A stretch of DNA of 14,288 bases from Methanomassiliicoccaceae archaeon UBA537 (GTDB taxonomy: Archaea > Thermoplasmatota > Thermoplasmata > Methanomassiliicoccales > Methanomethylophilaceae), in the NCBI GenBank assembly GCA_002504495.1, contig DATC01000010.1, forward strand, positions 1-14,288, given 5' to 3'. Made by a program: the position numbers and the translations under genes. How positions within the stretch are numbered: the stretch's first letter is position 1; each line of letters opens with the position of its first letter. Below, piece by piece: positions 1-7,926 of this stretch. Under the pieces are notes generated by a model. It was given only the letters and a program-made list of their open reading frames with translations, searched no databases and was not told the DNA's origin.

Positions 1-370
1 CCATCCTGTCCATGCTGTCGAGGCGGGCCTTGATCTGGTCCTCGGAGAGCATCAGCTTGCCGCATTCGGAGCACGTGCACTCCAGCAGCATCTTGATGTC
101 CTTGATGAATCCGACATGGATGACAGGCATCGCGAGATCGATGTGTCCGAAGTGGCCGGGACACTCGTCGACCTTGCATCCGCAGGTCTTGCAGCGCAGT
201 CCGGGCTCGATGACGCCCATGCGCATGTCCATGAGACCTCCCTCGATGGGGAAGCCCTCGTCGTTGTACGTGTCCGCCGTGATGACCTTGACGGCGGACA
301 TCCTCCTGATCTCATCCGGTGAGACGCAGGAGAACTTGATGGATCCGATCCTCTTGGTGATTCCGCTCAT
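1..370 (-). CDS. rpoA1: RNA polymerase subunit A' (Rpo1N), N-terminal 123 codons, cut by the window edge
   Basis: This is the start of the largest catalytic subunit of the archaeal RNA polymerase, which forms the clamp and much of the active centre. The visible N-terminus reads MSGITKRIGSIKFSCVSPDE and then carries the clamp zinc site, with C60, C63, C70 and H73 in the block CKTCGCKVDECPGHFGHI. A second Cys pair, C100 and C103, follows. CPGHFGHI is diagnostic of A'/Rpb1. The ATG overlaps the rpoB stop as ATGA, so the two genes are translationally coupled. The gene continues past base 1 off the minus-strand end, so length, active-site motif and the A'/A'' boundary cannot be seen. Identity is very secure. 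Confidence 0.96.
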   Translation of the reverse strand, partial: MSGITKRIGSIKFSCVSPDEIRRMSAVKVITADTYNDEGFPIEGGLMDMRMGVIEPGLRCKTCGCKVDECPGHFGHIDLAMPVIHVGFIKDIKMLLECTCSECGKLMLSEDQIKARLDSMDRM

Positions 371-3300
371 CTCAGGTCCTCCAGCTGGAGCCTCATGGCG
401 ACACCCATGCTCAGCAGCTCGTCCATCAGCAGCTTGAACGCGTAGGACGTCTGGACGGGATAGATGTGGGTGTGGTTCTTGCATACGGGACAGTACATGG
501 CTCCGTTCCTGTCCTTGATCGCGATGTGCCCGCACTTCGGGTTTCCGCAGATGTACTGGGTGGTTCCGTCGGACTCGTCGAGCAGCCTGTCCTTGATGAC
601 CATGGCGGCTCCGTGACCGGTGAGGCAGTCCCTCTCCATCTCTCCGAACCTGAGACCTCCCTGCCTGGAACGTCCCTCGGTAGGCTGACGGGTGAGGATC
701 TGGACGGGTCCTCTGGACCTGACGTGCATCTTTCCGCTGACCATGTGGTGCAGCTTCTCGTAGAAGATGACTCCGGTGTAGACCTCGGTCTGGATCATGC
801 GTCCGGTCCTGCCGTCGTACATGGTCTCCTTACCGTTCCTCTTGAAGCCGTTCCTGAGAAGGCCGTCGCGGATGGACTCCTCGTTCTCTCCGGAGAACGC
901 GGTTCCGTCGATGATGCGGCCCTCCATGGCTCCGACGCGTCCTGCGATCATCTCGAGCACGTGCCCGATGGTCATACGGGACGGGATACCGTGGGGGTTG
1001 ACGACCAGGTCGGGGGTCACTCCGTCGGCCGTGAACGGCATATCGCACTGGTCGACGAGCCTTCCGACGACTCCCTTCTGACCGAACCTGGAGCAGAACT
1101 TGTCGCCCAGCTCGGGGATCCTCTCGTCCCTGACCTTGACGCGGACGAGCTTGCATCCGTTCTCGGACTCGGTGATCATGACCGAATCGACGTATCCCTT
1201 CTCGCCCGGACGGACGGTGACGGACGTCTCCCTGCGCTTCTGAGGCGTCAGGAAGTCGGTGTCCTCCTCCAGGAACCTGGGCGGGGACGTCTTTCCGATC
1301 AGGACATCCGAACCGCGGACCTCGCTCTCGGGAGCGATGAGACCGTCCTCGCCCAGCTCGGCGTAGGCGGTGTCCGCCCTGGCGCCCATTATGTCGGGGG
1401 AGGGGATCTCGAAGTGGTCCTCCTGTCCTCCGGGGTAGCGGCGCTCCTCGGCACGGTAGGACCTCATGAACGTGGACCTTCCGAGGCCTCTCTGGACGGA
1501 GCTCTTGTTCATAACCAGCGCATCCTCGATGTTGTACCCGTGGTACGAGAGGACGGCGATGCAGAAGTTCTGTCCGGCGGGCCTGTGGGCGTACTTGATG
1601 TACTGCATGGTCTGCGTCTGGACCATGGGCACCTGGGGGTACTGCATCAGGTGGCCTCTGGTATCGGGCCTGATCCTGTAGTTGGAGGTGGGGATTCCGA
1701 GAGCCTGCTTACCCATTCCGGCACCCATGGTGATACGGGGGGCCGAGTTGTGCTCCGGATAGGGAACGATTCCCGCCGCGACACCGATGATGACCATGGG
1801 GTCGACCTCCATGTGGGTGTGCTCCGGGGTCATCTTGGACGGCATGGTGAACTCCTGTCCGCACCACTTGCACTTGAGGACGACGTCGCCCTCCTTGCCG
1901 ATATTCATCCAATCGACATCGGTCTTGGAGAGGGCGTGGTTGCATCCTTCGCAGGGGCACCTCTTCGGAAGATCGTACGCCTCCACGAGGACGAGCGCGT
2001 CCTCCTCCTCCTCGGCGTCGAGCCACTCGATGAATCCCTCGCGGAACAGGTCGTCCCATCTTATGCGTCCCTCGCGGATGCCTTCGATGTGCTTCCTGGT
2101 GAGCGCGAGCCTTCCGTTCTTGACGATGAGCAGAGGCCTTCTGAGACGTCCCTCGTCGCAGTTGATGACGACCTCTCCCATCTCCTCGTCGTAACGGATG
2201 TTGATCTCATTGGATATGAGCCCTACGCGCCTGCGCTCCCTGATGTCGGAGACGAGCCTGGCGGGATCGGGGTGCGTTCCGACGAGGTCTCCGTTGACAT
2301 AGACCCTGGCGCCGGATCCGGACTTGACCGTCTCGAGGTCCAGGCCGCGGAGCATCCATTTCACATCGTTCTCGGGGAATCCCTCGGAGACGTCGATGAT
2401 CAGGGCGGCGTTCTTCACCAGACCGCAGTTCTGACCTTCCGGGGTCTCGGACGGGCACAGCCTTCCCCACTGGGTGGGGTGCAGGTCACGGGCCTCGAAG
2501 TGGGGCTGGCTCCTGGTGAGCGAGGAGGTGACCCTCCTGAGGTGGGACATGGCGGACAGGTTTGACGTCCTGTCGAGAAGCTGGGACACTCCGGCGCGGC
2601 CTCCGACCCAGTTGCCGGTCGCGAGCGCATGGAGGAGCTTGTGCGTCAGAAGGTCGGGACGGATGGACGAGTTTATGTTGATGATGTCGGAATCCCTCTT
2701 CCTTCCGCAGTTCCTCTCGAGCTGGTACTCGAGATCCTTCATGAGGCTGCTGAAGCTGGTCCTGAACAGATCCTCCATGAGATCGCCGGACAGCTTGAGC
2801 CTCTTGTTGGCGTAGTGGTCCTTGTCGTCCTCCTGCCTCATGCCGAAGCTGAGCTCCAGGACGGAGCGGGCGATGCGTCCGAGGAAGATGGCCTTCTTCA
2901 TGCGGTCGTCCACGGAGTCTCCGAGGTGGGGCAGCAGGGACCTGTCGAGGATTCCCTCGACCTTCTTGGTCCTGTACTCCTTGGCCTGACCGGCGGCGAA
3001 GTTCCTCTCGAGGAACAGGATGGCGTCCTCGGTGGTGTGGAATCCGTTGGGCGCATAGGTCTTCTTGTCGAAGGACGCCTCGATGTTGGCGTAGACGATG
3101 TTGGCCATGCGCTCGTCGGAGACGATGGTCTCGTAGATCTCCTCGTCCTTCTCCATCCCCAGGGCCTTCATCAGGGCGACGAGGGGGATGCTTCCGGATG
3201 CCACGGGGACGGACACCATGATCGTGCCGTCCTTCTTCTTCTCGACGAGGGTGAGCGCGCGGTATCCGTCCTTCTGGGAGAACACCTTGGCGACCTCCAC

Positions 3301-4002
3301 GGCGGCGCCGTACTTCTCGTTGTACTCGACCATCACCCTGTTGGGGGCGAGGTCCTCGAGGGTGATCAGGACCCTCTCGGTCCCTCCGATAATGAAGTAT
3401 CCTCCGGGCTCGCGGGGATCCTCCCTCTGCCTGATAAGCTCGTTCTCGTACTCGTCGTCGGAGAGAGGACGGTCCTTGAGCCTGGTCATCACCTGGCGGT
3501 TCAGATTGCATCCCGAGGACTTCACCATCATCGGAAGGTCTCCGACGTGGATCCAGCGCTCGTTCTCGGGCATCTCGACCTCCGTCCCGTTCCTGTAGAC
3601 GTCGAACCTGACGAAGATCTTGGACATGTAGTTGAGGTTCCTGAGCCTGGCCTCCATAGGGGTGAGCTCATGGCTGTATCCGTTCGCCTCGGTGACGGTG
3701 GGAGGCTCGACGCGGATGGTGGGCTTGGCCTTGAGGTCGACGTTGCCGTCGGAATCCCTCTTCCTGCCTATGTATATCTTGATGTCCTCGCCGCCGACCT
3801 TCTCGGGGTCGAGGGTTATGACGCCTCTCTCGGAGTCGTCGGAAGAGACGCGGATGTCGTCGACGATCCTCTGCATCCTGCTGTCGGGATTGTCCGCAGT
3901 AGCAAGGAAATCGTCGAACGAAGAAATGTGATGGCTGACAATATTGTGATCTTTGAAATACAGCTCTACTAGGTCCCTCAGTCGCTCACCCCCTGGTGAC
4001 AA
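367..4002 (-). CDS. rpoB: RNA polymerase subunit B (Rpo2), undivided B''+B' form
   Basis: This is the second large catalytic subunit of archaeal RNA polymerase, 1211 residues, a normal length for an unsplit archaeal Rpo2. The B'' half ends near GEVVINCDEGRLRRPLLIV and the B' half follows without a break. Hallmarks include PRITMGAGMGKQALG, GYNIEDALVMNKSSVQRG and GDKFCSRFGQKGVVG. The C-terminal zinc ribbon uses C1152, C1157, C1171 and C1174. A further Cys cluster (C682, C684, C687, C711, C714) sits just before the HTHMEVDP block. The gene lies between rpoH and rpoA1, the usual archaeal order. No ATG is available at the 5' end. The furthest upstream start is a TTG that overlaps rpoH by 17 bases; a CTG eight codons further in, closer behind a GGGGGTGA tract, is an alternative. 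Function is certain; the exact start is not. Confidence 0.97.
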   Translation of the reverse strand: MSPGGERLRDLVELYFKDHNIVSHHISSFDDFLATADNPDSRMQRIVDDIRVSSDDSERGVITLDPEKVGGEDIKIYIGRKRDSDGNVDLKAKPTIRVEPPTVTEANGYSHELTPMEARLRNLNYMSKIFVRFDVYRNGTEVEMPENERWIHVGDLPMMVKSSGCNLNRQVMTRLKDRPLSDDEYENELIRQREDPREPGGYFIIGGTERVLITLEDLAPNRVMVEYNEKYGAAVEVAKVFSQKDGYRALTLVEKKKDGTIMVSVPVASGSIPLVALMKALGMEKDEEIYETIVSDERMANIVYANIEASFDKKTYAPNGFHTTEDAILFLERNFAAGQAKEYRTKKVEGILDRSLLPHLGDSVDDRMKKAIFLGRIARSVLELSFGMRQEDDKDHYANKRLKLSGDLMEDLFRTSFSSLMKDLEYQLERNCGRKRDSDIININSSIRPDLLTHKLLHALATGNWVGGRAGVSQLLDRTSNLSAMSHLRRVTSSLTRSQPHFEARDLHPTQWGRLCPSETPEGQNCGLVKNAALIIDVSEGFPENDVKWMLRGLDLETVKSGSGARVYVNGDLVGTHPDPARLVSDIRERRRVGLISNEINIRYDEEMGEVVINCDEGRLRRPLLIVKNGRLALTRKHIEGIREGRIRWDDLFREGFIEWLDAEEEEDALVLVEAYDLPKRCPCEGCNHALSKTDVDWMNIGKEGDVVLKCKWCGQEFTMPSKMTPEHTHMEVDPMVIIGVAAGIVPYPEHNSAPRITMGAGMGKQALGIPTSNYRIRPDTRGHLMQYPQVPMVQTQTMQYIKYAHRPAGQNFCIAVLSYHGYNIEDALVMNKSSVQRGLGRSTFMRSYRAEERRYPGGQEDHFEIPSPDIMGARADTAYAELGEDGLIAPESEVRGSDVLIGKTSPPRFLEEDTDFLTPQKRRETSVTVRPGEKGYVDSVMITESENGCKLVRVKVRDERIPELGDKFCSRFGQKGVVGRLVDQCDMPFTADGVTPDLVVNPHGIPSRMTIGHVLEMIAGRVGAMEGRIIDGTAFSGENEESIRDGLLRNGFKRNGKETMYDGRTGRMIQTEVYTGVIFYEKLHHMVSGKMHVRSRGPVQILTRQPTEGRSRQGGLRFGEMERDCLTGHGAAMVIKDRLLDESDGTTQYICGNPKCGHIAIKDRNGAMYCPVCKNHTHIYPVQTSYAFKLLMDELLSMGVAMRLQLEDLR

Positions 4003-4249
4003 GCCTGTAGACCGTGAATTCCAGCGCGGTCTCGCTGTCCCTTACGATCTTGATGACGCGGCCCTCGTCGATGGGGCCGTGGATTGTCTCCAGAATCTTG
4101 ATCGCCGGGTCGCTCTTCCTGATCTTCGGAAGCTGACCCCTGTTGATGCCCAGCTTGAAAAGCACCTCTTCCGCCTCCTCCTCGGTCAAGAGGTGATGCT
4201 CGGGGGTGAGTCCGTGCATGAGCACATTGAAGTTAGTTTCTGCTGCCAA
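3986..4249 (-). CDS. rpoH: RNA polymerase subunit H (Rpo5)
   Basis: This small subunit is the archaeal counterpart of the C-terminal domain of eukaryotic Rpb5 and sits at the jaw of RNA polymerase. The 87-residue product contains the family pattern LTEEEAEEVLFKLGINRGQL, then LPKIRKSDPAIK and a C-terminal YRLV, matching a usual length of about 75–85. It is the first gene of the rpoH–rpoB–rpoA1 series and its TGA lies inside the start of rpoB. I place the start at a TTG because AGGTGA stands five bases before it. A GTG three codons upstream (4258) would overlap that ribosome-binding site. An internal ATG twelve codons in would cut into the conserved N-terminus. Identity is secure and the start is probable. 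Confidence 0.93.
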   Translation of the reverse strand: MAAETNFNVLMHGLTPEHHLLTEEEAEEVLFKLGINRGQLPKIRKSDPAIKILETIHGPIDEGRVIKIVRDSETALEFTVYRLVTRG

Positions 4250-4361
4250 GTGATTCACCTACTCCCTTCCAGCCCGGTCAGCCGGATAATCGGTTTGCGA
4301 GAAATGCGATGCATGCCTTCCTCATACTTGATCCGCCGTTCGATCGCTCATGAAGTCCATC

Positions 4362-4438
4362 TGGCGGGCCTGAAGGGATTCGAACCCTTGACCACCTGAT
4401 TAAAAGTCAGATGCTCTACCTAGCTGAGCTACAGGCCC
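4362..4438 (-). tRNA. tRNA-Lys(UUU), CCA encoded
   Basis: The minus strand folds as a complete tRNA: acceptor GGGCCTG pairs with CAGGCCC, the D-arm has TAGCTCAGC, and the T-arm has GGGTTCGAATCCC. The anticodon stem-loop is TCTGA-CTTTTAA-TCAGG, so the anticodon is UUU and the tRNA reads lysine AAA/AAG. The discriminator is G and the 3' CCA is encoded. There is no intron. It matches the second lysine tRNA at 14190–14266 at 70 of 77 positions, with the differences confined to the anticodon arm and adjacent bases. It lies 112 bases upstream of the rpoH start on the same strand. Confidence 0.97.
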
Positions 4439-4481
4439 ATGGATAGCTTAAAGCTTGTAAGTAGCGTGCAAAGGGTGATTG

Positions 4482-4488
4482 TATTTAA
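4482..4488 (-). promoter_or_regulatory. Probable TATA box for tRNA-Lys(UUU)
   Basis: The minus strand reads TTAAATA about 45 bases before the mature tRNA 5' end. Archaeal TATA boxes sit about 25 bases before the transcript start, which would give a 5' leader of about 20 bases. The element overlaps the end of a possible UAG readthrough tail of trmI. It is assigned by position and composition only. Confidence 0.45.
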
Positions 4489-4520
4489 TGGAATCGCAGG
4501 CGCGAATCCGCTCCGCACGC

Positions 4521-5321
4521 CTATTCGGAGGTTTCCTTCTCCGAAGAGGGGCCGGAAGCCCTCTTCCTGCCGAAAACCAGATACCCCGTATGGCCGAGAT
4601 TGTCGAATGAAGGCCGGACTCCGCCGGGGTGGACCTCCATGGCGCGCTGTATGTTCTCGAGCGCATGCACGTCGGCGTACCCGGCGTCGCGCAGCGCCAG
4701 GACGATGCTCTCCAGCTGATTGGCGTTCGGGACGTAGGCGCAGATCCTGCCGCCGCTCCTGAGGCGGCGTTCCAGATTGGGCACCGCGAGCCACGGGTCC
4801 GGCATGTCCATGGTCAGAACGTCGGCCTCGAAATCGATTCCCGGATCGTCGGACCTCGCGTCCCCGATCGAGAACGTCCAGTGCTCTCCGAGCGCCGTGC
4901 GGTCGACGTTCCGCCTGACGCGCTTGGCATTCTCCTCCTTGAGCTCCATGGTGTGGACCCTTCCGGAAGGCCCCACGGCATTGAGCAGGGCGGTGGTCAG
5001 ACCTCCCGATCCAGCTCCGACCTCCAGAACGGCGTCTCCGGGCGATATCCCGCAGTGCATGATGATGGTCGCGGCGTCCTTGGGAGTGATGATCTGGGCC
5101 CCGCGGTCCAGCGAACCCATGAGATCCATGACGGCTGGCCGGAACACGGTGTACTCCCTGCCGACGACGGAGATGCAGTCCCCGTCCGAGAGCCCTTTGA
5201 GCTTGGAGCCGTCCACGGCCCCCAGGCCGGAAACCTTGACCATCCCGAAGGACACTCTGAGCCAGTACCTCTTCCCGGACGTATCCTCGAGGAAGACCGT
5301 CTCGTTCTCCTGGAATTCCAT
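4521..5321 (-). CDS. trmI: tRNA (adenine-N1)-methyltransferase, TrmI family
   Basis: This SAM-dependent enzyme makes 1-methyladenosine in the T-loop of tRNA (positions 57/58 in archaea), acting as a tetramer. With the chosen start it has 266 residues, close to the family's roughly 250. Residues 1–70 form the small N-terminal beta domain. The Rossmann fold follows, with SAM motif I VLEVGAGSGGLT at 98–109 and the acidic motif II residue in the MEL segment near 125. The TrmI-type active-site segment MDMPDPW is at 171–177. HPGGVRPSFDNLGHTGYLVF near the end is also typical. An ATG at 5360 would add 13 poorly conserved residues, so I prefer 5321. It follows proS and is probably co-transcribed. It is the only gene here whose stop is clearly UAG (see findings). 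Confidence 0.92.
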   Translation of the reverse strand: MEFQENETVFLEDTSGKRYWLRVSFGMVKVSGLGAVDGSKLKGLSDGDCISVVGREYTVFRPAVMDLMGSLDRGAQIITPKDAATIIMHCGISPGDAVLEVGAGSGGLTTALLNAVGPSGRVHTMELKEENAKRVRRNVDRTALGEHWTFSIGDARSDDPGIDFEADVLTMDMPDPWLAVPNLERRLRSGGRICAYVPNANQLESIVLALRDAGYADVHALENIQRAMEVHPGGVRPSFDNLGHTGYLVFGRKRASGPSSEKETSE

Positions 5322-5391
5322 GCAACCCCATCCCCGACAGAATGATAATATGTTGCCCATGGCCGTCCGAAGACGGCCAAAGGCGCCGGCC

Positions 5392-6795
5392 TCACATGGT
5401 GTGGGCGGCGTACGCGGCCTTGTCGACTGGCTTGCCGCAGACGATGCATTTGCCGGAGTAGACCTCGTTTCCGTAGGGCCTGCCCAAGATCTTGAATCCC
5501 GTCGTGTCCTCGAACTTGTGCCCGCATTCCTCGCATCCGCACCATCCGATGCGGAGGACCTTGGAATCGGGAAGGCCTTCCATGGAGTCCACGTCCTGAA
5601 TCATCCGGCTCTGATACTCCTGGGCCTTGGACAGCATGTTGGCGGAGATGTCGTCCAGGAGCATCCTGATTCCGGGGACCAGCGAATCGACGGAGATGGA
5701 TCCCTTCTCGCCCGTGTCCCTCCTGGCGAAGGAGACGACGCCGTTCTCGATATCGCGTCCTCCGAGCTCCAGCCTGACCGGGACGCCCTTCATCTCCCAC
5801 TCGTAGTACTTGGCTCCGGGGCGGGCGTCGCTGTCGTCTAGCTTGACACGGATGCCTGCATCCTTCAGCACCTGGGTCAGGGACATGGCGGCCTCCGCGA
5901 CCGCTGCGGCGTTGTCCTTCTTGAAGATCGGGATGACGACGCACTGGAACGGCGCGATGCCGGGGGGCATGACGAGACCCTGGTCGTCGCCGTGCACTCC
6001 GACCAATGCTCCGACGAGTCTCTCGCTCATGCCGAACGTGGTCTGGTGGACGTGCTTGTGCTCCCCGCTCTCATCCTCGTAGGTGATATCGTACGGTACG
6101 GAGAAGTTCGTCCTGTAGTGGTGCACGGAACCCATCTGGAGGGTCCTTCCGTTGGGCATGATCGTGTCGATGCCGACTGTATAGTAGGCGCCGGGGAACT
6201 TGTCCCACTCGGTGCGGACCGAAAGCATGTAAGGAAGACAGATCGCCTTGGCGAGCCTCTCCAGGATCTCTAGGTCCTCCCTGATCTGCTCCTCTCCCTC
6301 CTCCTCGGTGGCATGGCAGGTGTGGGATTCGAAGAAATGGATCTCCCTGACCCTGATGAACGGGCGCGTCTGCTTGGTCTCGTACCTGAACGTGTTGACG
6401 ATCTGGTACGTCTTCATCGGAAGGTCCTGATGAGACCTGATCCAGAGGGAATACATGGGGTAGATCGCGGTCTCCGATGTGGGCCTGACGACGAGCTTCA
6501 CGTCAAGCTCGTCAAGTCCGGCATGGGTGACCCAGTAGACCTCGGAATCGAACCCTTTGATGTGGTCCTTCTCCTTGGCAAACTCGGTCTCCGGAATCAG
6601 AAGGGGGAAGCAGACCTCGTCGTGGCCGGTGGCGTCGAACTCCTGCCTGATGTAGGTGTCGATCTGCCTCATGATCTTCCAGCCGTAGGGGGTCCAGACG
6701 TTCATCCCCTTGATGGGATAGCGCTTGTCGCAGAGGTTGGCCTTGTCCACGATATCCAGGTACCAGTCGGCGAAATCCTCCTCCTTGGTCGGCAT
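5392..6795 (-). CDS. proS: Prolyl-tRNA synthetase, archaeal/eukaryotic type
   Basis: This cytosolic class II synthetase charges tRNA-Pro with proline. It has 467 residues, near the family norm of about 480. Visible blocks are the N-terminal KEEDFADWYLDIV and GMNVWTPYGWKIM, then RPTSETAIYPMYS, motif 2 FRYETKQTRPFIRVREIHFF, and motif 3 GVHGDDQGLVMPPGIAP. The C-terminal zinc-type domain has CGCEECG and CIVCGK Cys pairs. The N- and C-terminal organisation without a bacterial editing insert marks the archaeal type. The ATG is preceded by GGAGGTG at five bases, an excellent ribosome-binding site that lies inside the last codons of prs. An in-frame extension upstream to 6876 is only a shadow of prs. 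The last residues, AYAAHTM, differ slightly from the usual aromatic C-terminus. Confidence 0.96.
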   Translation of the reverse strand: MPTKEEDFADWYLDIVDKANLCDKRYPIKGMNVWTPYGWKIMRQIDTYIRQEFDATGHDEVCFPLLIPETEFAKEKDHIKGFDSEVYWVTHAGLDELDVKLVVRPTSETAIYPMYSLWIRSHQDLPMKTYQIVNTFRYETKQTRPFIRVREIHFFESHTCHATEEEGEEQIREDLEILERLAKAICLPYMLSVRTEWDKFPGAYYTVGIDTIMPNGRTLQMGSVHHYRTNFSVPYDITYEDESGEHKHVHQTTFGMSERLVGALVGVHGDDQGLVMPPGIAPFQCVVIPIFKKDNAAAVAEAAMSLTQVLKDAGIRVKLDDSDARPGAKYYEWEMKGVPVRLELGGRDIENGVVSFARRDTGEKGSISVDSLVPGIRMLLDDISANMLSKAQEYQSRMIQDVDSMEGLPDSKVLRIGWCGCEECGHKFEDTTGFKILGRPYGNEVYSGKCIVCGKPVDKAAYAAHTM

Positions 6796-7655
6796 CGGAG
6801 CACCTCCTTCAGGGCAGCCGCGATGAGTCCCGCAACGGAGATGTGCGAGACCTCGTTCTCGAGGGTGTTGCAGCACAGGACAGTGGAAAGAGCAGATCCG
6901 GTCAGCTTCTCGATAGCATTATTGACAAACACACCGTGGGTGCATGCCACCGACACGGACTCCGCTCCGGCGTCCCTCAATGCGGAGGCGGCGGCCACAA
7001 TGGTCCCTCCTGTCGAGATCATGTCGTCGACTATGAGGACGTTCTTGCCTGTGGCATCGAACTTCGCGGGGGCGATCCTCACGTCCACGCCGGAAAGGCG
7101 GGTCTTCTCGAGATGGTCGTAAGGCACGCCCATCCTCTCTCCCACGTCCTTCGCACGGTTGGCAGCGCCTATATCGGGAGACAGGACGAGGTCGATCTTC
7201 CTGTCCTTGAAGTAGTCCGCGATGACGGACGCCGCCTTCAGGTCGATGTGGGGACAGGCGAAGTAGTCCAGGACGCTCTCCTTGTGGATGTCTATGGTGA
7301 TCACCCTGTCGCACACCATGTCGAGATGCCTGCACATGACCTTGGCCGACTCGGGCTCTCCGGGTTTGAACACGCGGTCCTGCCTGGCGTATCCGAAGTA
7401 CGGAATCACCAGGGTGACGGACCTGGCGCCCAGCCTCTGGACGGCATCCTGGAGAAGGAACATCTCGATGAGGCAGTCGTTAGGATAGGTGTTCTGGACT
7501 ATGACGACGTCGTCGTCCAGGGAATCCTCGTCGATCCTTGTGTAGCACTCTCCGTCAGGGAACTTGGTTGAAGCGGCCTGGACGTACTTGCAGCCCAGGA
7601 TCCCCGACAACTCCTTAGCGAGGTCCCTGGAAGAAGAACCGCCTACGATTATCAT
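6702..7655 (-). CDS. prs: Ribose-phosphate pyrophosphokinase (PRPP synthetase)
   Basis: The enzyme transfers pyrophosphate from ATP to ribose 5-phosphate. The PRPP feeds purine, pyrimidine and, in archaea, other phosphoribosyl pathways. Residues 1–287 match the short archaeal form: MIIVGGSSS start, FPDGE at 32–36, RQDRVFKPGEP at 91–101, flexible-loop K184 and R186, and PRPP loop VDDMISTGGT at 209–218. I start at this ATG because it matches the family; a TTG 13 codons upstream adds unrelated residues. The gene lacks a stop at its natural end. After KEVLR it reads 30 more codons of Arg/Ser/Thr-rich sequence out of frame with proS, ending in TGA at 6702. That tail is probably not functional. The core function is secure, the C-terminus is not. 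Confidence 0.94.
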   Translation of the reverse strand: MIIVGGSSSRDLAKELSGILGCKYVQAASTKFPDGECYTRIDEDSLDDDVVIVQNTYPNDCLIEMFLLQDAVQRLGARSVTLVIPYFGYARQDRVFKPGEPESAKVMCRHLDMVCDRVITIDIHKESVLDYFACPHIDLKAASVIADYFKDRKIDLVLSPDIGAANRAKDVGERMGVPYDHLEKTRLSGVDVRIAPAKFDATGKNVLIVDDMISTGGTIVAAASALRDAGAESVSVACTHGVFVNNAIEKLTGSALSTVLCCNTLENEVSHISVAGLIAAALKEVLRCRPRRRISPTGTWISWTRPTSATSAIPSRG

Positions 7656-7723
7656 AGGCCGTCGTAAAGCGTCATCGTTAATGATGGTTATCAAAACGGA
7701 TCCGCCGCGGAATGTATGGAAAA

Positions 7724-7741
7724 GCCGGGCATCGACCCGGC
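7724..7741 (-). other. Hairpin about 70 bases upstream of prs
   Basis: GCCGGG (7724–7729) and CCCGGC (7736–7741) are perfect inverted repeats around a six-base loop. Read on the minus strand, the stem is followed directly by TTTT, so it resembles a small attenuator or terminator in a prs leader. Archaeal termination usually depends on T-runs rather than hairpins, so the function is a guess. Confidence 0.3.
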
Positions 7742-7830
7742 AAAGGAGGAACTAAGATCGAACGACGAGGGCGCATCCTTGCTGGACAGGACCGAAGCCG
7801 TTCCAATCTAGTTGGATGTATAATCCATGA

Positions 7831-7838
7831 CTATTTAA
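7831..7838. promoter_or_regulatory. AT-rich TATA-like element between prs and the DUF357 gene
   Basis: CTATTTAA, read as TTAAATAG on the other strand, is the best TATA candidate in the gap and is nearly symmetric, so it could serve either direction. For the DUF357 gene it predicts a start near 7860 and a leader of about 65 bases. For prs it predicts a leader of over 100 bases that would include the hairpin at 7724–7741. Confidence 0.35.
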
Positions 7839-7926
7839 CAGTATCTTCCATCTCATCACATAGCCGAGACCCTTTTCCGCCACTCCGACCGATACGAACA
7901 TTACCGGACGGGCGTTGCATCCCATC

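Larger units (their letters stand above)
7656..7926. other. 270-base divergent intergenic region, no convincing gene
   Basis: This gap lies between the divergent prs and DUF357 genes. It contains a perfect 6-bp hairpin, GCCGGG/CCCGGC, with a six-base loop (7724–7741) and an AT-rich block around 7816–7840. Short open frames on both strands have unrelated compositions and no good ribosome-binding site, so I call no protein. No tRNA, C/D-box or H/ACA signature could be completed. It could hold the two promoters and a long 5' leader for prs, or a small RNA; neither can be decided by reading. Confidence 0.5.

Noticed and set aside
466..2565. A 699-codon open frame on the plus strand, and another of 447 codons at 2629–3972
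   Set aside because: They lie antisense to rpoB, whose protein is unmistakable. Their Val/Gly/Asp/Leu-rich composition is what the complement of GC-rich coding sequence gives, and they show no family motif.
6796..6876. 27-codon N-terminal extension of proS
   Set aside because: It overlaps prs out of phase, and the strong GGAGGTG site fixes the start at 6795.
7790..7862. Possible C/D-box RNA on the minus strand (GTGATGA at 7853–7859)
   Set aside because: No CUGA box D follows at a usable distance and no closing stem is visible.
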